In this document: one piece after another, positions 4,161-7,171 of the stretch | Numbering within the stretch: the stretch's first letter is position 1 | How the letters are laid out: each line of letters opens with the position of its first letter | DNA from: Thermodesulfobacteriota bacterium | Lineage (GTDB): Bacteria > Desulfobacterota > SM23-61 | Length of the DNA: 7,171 nt | Direction of reading: 5' to 3' | Assembly (NCBI GenBank): GCA_030018715.1 | Contig: JASEHN010000148.1 | Span: forward strand, 1 to 7,171 | The notes under the pieces: model-generated | What the model was told of the DNA's origin: nothing | What the model saw: the letters and a program-made list of their open reading frames with translations, nothing else | Databases searched by the model: none | Made by a program: the position numbers and the translations under genes

Positions 4161-6455
4161 ATGCTATTCCGAACGCATGAAGATACTTACCAGGCTTATC
4201 AACGCTTTGCCGAAAAAGGTAACTTTAAGAAAGCTTATCATTGCCTGGAGAGCCTGCTCTCTCAGTTCCCCAGAGATGTCCAATTGATCACAGAAATTGT
4301 GAACTTCTCACTCTTTGAATGGGGTAAGTATGAGATGGCCAGGCCGTGGCTGATCACCCTGACCAAGATCCGCTCCTTTTGGGCGGACTATGCCCTGCTC
4401 AGCCGCGGAGAGGCCGACCTTGGAAACAACCGCCAGGCCAGGAAATACTTGGAGCAGGCGAAGGAACTCCTGCCCAAACAGCCCTCCGCCGAGGACAAAA
4501 GAAAAGCGAGGGAAACCTTTGCCTATATCGAAAGCCGGCTGGAGTATAACGATTCTATAAAGACCACGAAAAAAAAGGAAATGGGGGTCCCTGCGACCGG
4601 AAGAGAACAACCGCCTGCTTCTCAGCAGGCTCGCGCTTCCAGGAAGGCCGACATCCAGGAGCCGGCTGTTACCAAACCTGTTTCCCAAACGCCTTCCGCC
4701 CAAATAAAACAGGAAGGAACGACACCAGGCAGGGAAAGAGAATCATCCCTGATTCCCGCCTTCAATGTCCCCTTGACCATCACCCCTCCCGACCAGGCGA
4801 ACTCTCTTATAAATCTGCCGGCTAACCTCTCTTCTCTCAAAGAGATTAAACTCCGGATGGAATACACCCATCTAACCATCCAGGGCGGTTTTGATGAGCT
4901 GCTTTGTTTAAATTCCATCCGCGGAGTGGAGAAGTTCTGGTATCAGATCGAGACCGTGAAGAAAGTCCTGAAGTATTTTCGGGGGCGGGTGCTTTTGTGT
5001 GACGAGGTGGGCTTGGGCAAGACCATTGAAGCGGGGATGGTCATCAAGGAATATCTGCTCCGGGGAATGGCCAGGAATATTCTGATCCTTACCCCGCCGG
5101 CCCTGGTTTCCCAGTGGCATGAGGAGATGCAGGTTAAATTCGGCCTTGAATTTGCCACCACCGATGACCCCGAAGCGACGGAAGATCCTGAAAGGTTCTG
5201 GAAGGGGCGATATATTATCGCTTCCCTCCATACTGCCAAGAGCAAAAGGAATATGCCCCTGGTAACCCGGGAGTTTTTTGATCTTCTGGTCGTCGATGAG
5301 GCCCACCATTTAAGGAACAGGTCAACGCTGGCCTGGAAACTGGTCAACCAATTTCAGAAAAGGTACATCCTCCTGCTTTCGGCCACACCTTTGCAGAATA
5401 ATCTGATTGAACTTTTCAACCTCATCACTCTTTTGAAACCGGGGCAGTTCAAGACGGAAAAGCTCTTTCGCCAGGAATATCTGGCCAGGGGAAATCTCCG
5501 CACCCCGGCCAATAAGGATAAACTGAGGGAGCTTCTGCGCGAGGTGATGATCCGCAATACAAGGAGCGCTATTGATCTGAAGCTTCCCAGAAGATATGCC
5601 ACGACCCTGCGGATTGAACCCACCGAGGTCGAACGGAAAATCTACCAGGGGCTTAATGATTATCTCCGCGGAAATGGCCTGAACCGGCAGACGGTCACTC
5701 TGCTGCTGCGGGAGGCGGGCAGCAGTCCCGCTGCCCTGAGGGGAACCCTTGTTCGTCTGCCCCACAATCGCCACCAGCAGGAGATTATGGGCAGGATTGG
5801 CGCTCTGGAAGATAGCTCCAAGGGGAAAGCACTGCTGGACATTTTGCGAAGGAATGTTTCCGAAAAGGTCGTTATCTTCACCCAGTTCATTAAAAGCGTT
5901 GATTACCTGACGGATCTGCTGCGGCGAAACGGAATTTCCTGCGTGATTTTCAAAGGAGCTTTGTCCAACCGGGAAAAGAATGCGGCCATTGAGAATTTCA
6001 GGAATGAAGTGCCCGTCCTGATTTCTACGGAATCGGGCGGAGAAGGAAGAAATCTGCAGTTCTGCAACACCATGGTCAATTTTGACCTTCCCTGGAACCC
6101 GATGCGCATCGAGCAGAGAATCGGGCGGCTGCACCGCATCGGACAGACCCGCGATGTTTTCATCTTCAATCTTTCCCTGAAGGAAACCATCGAGGATCAT
6201 ATGATGGACATCCTGGATCATAAGATCAATATGTTCGAGATGGTCATAGGCGAGATTGAACCCATCCTCGGGCACCTGGAAACCGAAGAAGATTTTGAGA
6301 ACATCATCCTGGAAATCTGGCTCCGCAGTCAAAACGAGCGGGAATTGGCCGCAGGTTTTGCCAGATTCGGCGACGAACTCCTCAAAGCGAAAAAAGCCTA
6401 TGTGCAGGCCAAGACTTTTGATGAGGATATTTTTGGCGAAGACTATGAAATATAG
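4161..6455 (+). CDS. SNF2-family ATPase (DEAH) with N-terminal TPR-like region
   Basis: The 764-residue protein has three parts. Residues 5-108 are helix pairs of TPR type (for example FAEKGNFKKAYHCLESLL and RGEADLGNNRQARKYLEQAKELL). Residues 132-200 are a Lys/Pro/Gln/Ser-rich linker, probably disordered. From about 245 on comes a complete SNF2 motor: YQIETVKKVL, Walker A DEVGLGKT (281-288), motif Ia ILILTPP, DEAH (379-382), SATP (407-410), VVIFTQF (570-576), STESGGEGRNLQ (622-633) and QRIGRLHRIGQ (652-662) with arginine fingers. The family uses ATP to translocate on double-stranded DNA and displace or remodel bound proteins; bacterial relatives include RapA/HepA and DISARM DrmD. No RapA Tudor-like domain, zinc finger or nuclease is present. 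An in-frame TAG at 4137 makes ATG 4161 the only good start; AAGG lies 11 nt upstream. The next gene follows 11 nt later. The substrate and process are unknown. Confidence 0.95.
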   Translation: MLFRTHEDTYQAYQRFAEKGNFKKAYHCLESLLSQFPRDVQLITEIVNFSLFEWGKYEMARPWLITLTKIRSFWADYALLSRGEADLGNNRQARKYLEQAKELLPKQPSAEDKRKARETFAYIESRLEYNDSIKTTKKKEMGVPATGREQPPASQQARASRKADIQEPAVTKPVSQTPSAQIKQEGTTPGRERESSLIPAFNVPLTITPPDQANSLINLPANLSSLKEIKLRMEYTHLTIQGGFDELLCLNSIRGVEKFWYQIETVKKVLKYFRGRVLLCDEVGLGKTIEAGMVIKEYLLRGMARNILILTPPALVSQWHEEMQVKFGLEFATTDDPEATEDPERFWKGRYIIASLHTAKSKRNMPLVTREFFDLLVVDEAHHLRNRSTLAWKLVNQFQKRYILLLSATPLQNNLIELFNLITLLKPGQFKTEKLFRQEYLARGNLRTPANKDKLRELLREVMIRNTRSAIDLKLPRRYATTLRIEPTEVERKIYQGLNDYLRGNGLNRQTVTLLLREAGSSPAALRGTLVRLPHNRHQQEIMGRIGALEDSSKGKALLDILRRNVSEKVVIFTQFIKSVDYLTDLLRRNGISCVIFKGALSNREKNAAIENFRNEVPVLISTESGGEGRNLQFCNTMVNFDLPWNPMRIEQRIGRLHRIGQTRDVFIFNLSLKETIEDHMMDILDHKINMFEMVIGEIEPILGHLETEEDFENIILEIWLRSQNERELAAGFARFGDELLKAKKAYVQAKTFDEDIFGEDYEI

Positions 6456-6466
6456 GGGAACAGAAG

Positions 6467-7171
6467 ATGTTAGCAAACAGGCCCTTGCCTGATATTTTGT
6501 CGGACATATTGACTCTTCAGGGCGCCGTCCTGGAGAAAACGGCGGATGACTGCCTGGAGTTCCTGGCACCTCCGGTCCTCTCCGAATTGCTCGGCATTCC
6601 GGAGCACGGCAAGATGAGTTTCGCTTATCAACCCGACCCCGGCGAGGCCATCAGCGCCTCTTATGACTCCGACCTTTTCCGGGCGATTGCCCGTCTCTTC
6701 CCTGAAAAAAACCAATTGGCCATGGCGGTTTATCCTTCTCCGGCCCTGAATATGGCCAAGGTGTCCGGCTCGGTTGCAGAAAAGATCGTCCTGGCCAACG
6801 CCACCTTCCGCCTTAAGCAGACTGAGAGCCGGGTCATCCGTTATCTTCTGGGGTTTTTCAAATATACCGCCCTCTCCGACGAAAAAAGGGAGGGGCTGAT
6901 ATCCCTGCTGGTCAATGAGCTGAACCTTTCGACCTCCGCCGCGGGTGAGCGTATCACGGAGATCATGGGAGCGCTTCAAGAAGCAGATCCGGATAAAAAA
7001 CCAAACCCGGAAATAACAAAGGTGTTTCAGGCAGCCCGCTCGGCCGCTGCCCTCGCCGTTGTGGAAGAGCTTGCCCCTTTTGGGCAAAGCCTGAATAAGA
7101 GGCTTAATCGCGACATCAAAAGGGTGTTTGAGTATTATGAGACGATTAAAATCGAGACCGAAAAGACCATG
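6467..7171 (+). CDS. Unknown protein paired with the SNF2 ATPase, 3'-truncated
   Basis: The frame runs open from ATG 6467 to the last base (235 residues so far), with AGGGGAA (6454-6460) well placed upstream, 11 nt after the SNF2 stop. I do not recognise a family. The start MLANRPLPDILSDILTLQGAVLEK is helical, followed by a part that looks alpha/beta (LAPPVLSELLGIPEHGKMSFAYQ, LAMAVYPSPALNM). The middle is helical and mildly hydrophobic but too broken by charge for membrane spans. From residue 205, FGQSLNKRLNRDIKRVFEYYETIKIETEKTM is strongly charged and reads like the start of a coiled coil, which continues past the window. No signal peptide, cysteine cluster or nucleotide-binding motif is visible. 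Tight coupling to the SNF2 gene suggests it is a partner or regulator of that motor. Base usage is like its neighbour's. A long open frame on the opposite strand (6470-7087) is a shadow. Confidence 0.85.
   Translation, partial: MLANRPLPDILSDILTLQGAVLEKTADDCLEFLAPPVLSELLGIPEHGKMSFAYQPDPGEAISASYDSDLFRAIARLFPEKNQLAMAVYPSPALNMAKVSGSVAEKIVLANATFRLKQTESRVIRYLLGFFKYTALSDEKREGLISLLVNELNLSTSAAGERITEIMGALQEADPDKKPNPEITKVFQAARSAAALAVVEELAPFGQSLNKRLNRDIKRVFEYYETIKIETEKTM

Noticed and set aside
4045..4287. Plus-strand 80-codon frame before and into the SNF2 gene
   Set aside because: It overlaps the SNF2 start in another frame, has no clear homology and a composition like non-coding DNA.
5322..6569. Long minus-strand open frame (415 codons) opposite the SNF2 gene
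   Set aside because: It mirrors codons of the intact SNF2 gene, shows no family motif, and has no ribosome site of note; a shadow of biased codon use.
6470..7087. Minus-strand open frame of 205 codons at the window end
   Set aside because: It lies opposite the plus-strand frame 6467-7171, which has a good ribosome site and spacing behind SNF2. The minus translation is low in recognisable structure.
4161..7171. DISARM or other named defence system
   Set aside because: Only the SNF2 motor is shared. No methyltransferase, DUF1998, phospholipase D or nuclease gene lies in the window, and the unknown partner matches none I can name.

Overview
The window looks like a chromosomal segment from a deltaproteobacterium in the broad sense (Desulfobacterota or a relative). 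This placement is inference, from the overall feel of the proteins: a second-type EF-G, a MOSC/MogA pair, a Mut7-C protein and an intergenic element of a kind common in those genomes. No rRNA, tRNA, CRISPR array, transposase, integrase or prophage gene was seen.

Layout. Bases 3-2890 (+) hold four tightly packed co-directional genes: the 3' two thirds of an elongation factor G-like GTPase (domains II-V; the G domain lies before the window), a conserved-looking helical-repeat protein of unknown function, a stand-alone MOSC-domain protein, and a MogA/MoaB-type molybdopterin adenylyltransferase. Gaps are 1 to 45 nt and the last two overlap by 32 nt, so they are probably one transcript. The last two handle molybdenum cofactor; why a translation factor heads the group is not evident. 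A short coiled-coil protein (2874-3251, -) converges on mogA with a 17-nt overlap. Bases 3252-3509 are non-coding and contain a roughly 147-bp hairpin-rich inverted-repeat element (3306-3452), flanked by an exact 9-bp direct repeat and resembling a MITE or REP composite. A Mut7-C RNase-domain/zinc-ribbon protein follows (3510-3971, -); it starts with GTG exactly where a strong sigma70-like promoter would place its +1, suggesting a leaderless mRNA.

Divergently from it run a 764-residue SNF2-family ATPase with an N-terminal TPR-like region (4161-6455, +) and, 11 nt later, a reading frame open to the window end (6467-7171) for a protein with no recognised domain. The arrangement suggests a two-gene unit in which the second product works with the SNF2 motor. 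This pair is the best candidate here for an undescribed system, but the window ends before its extent can be seen and no methylase, nuclease or other defence marker is present.
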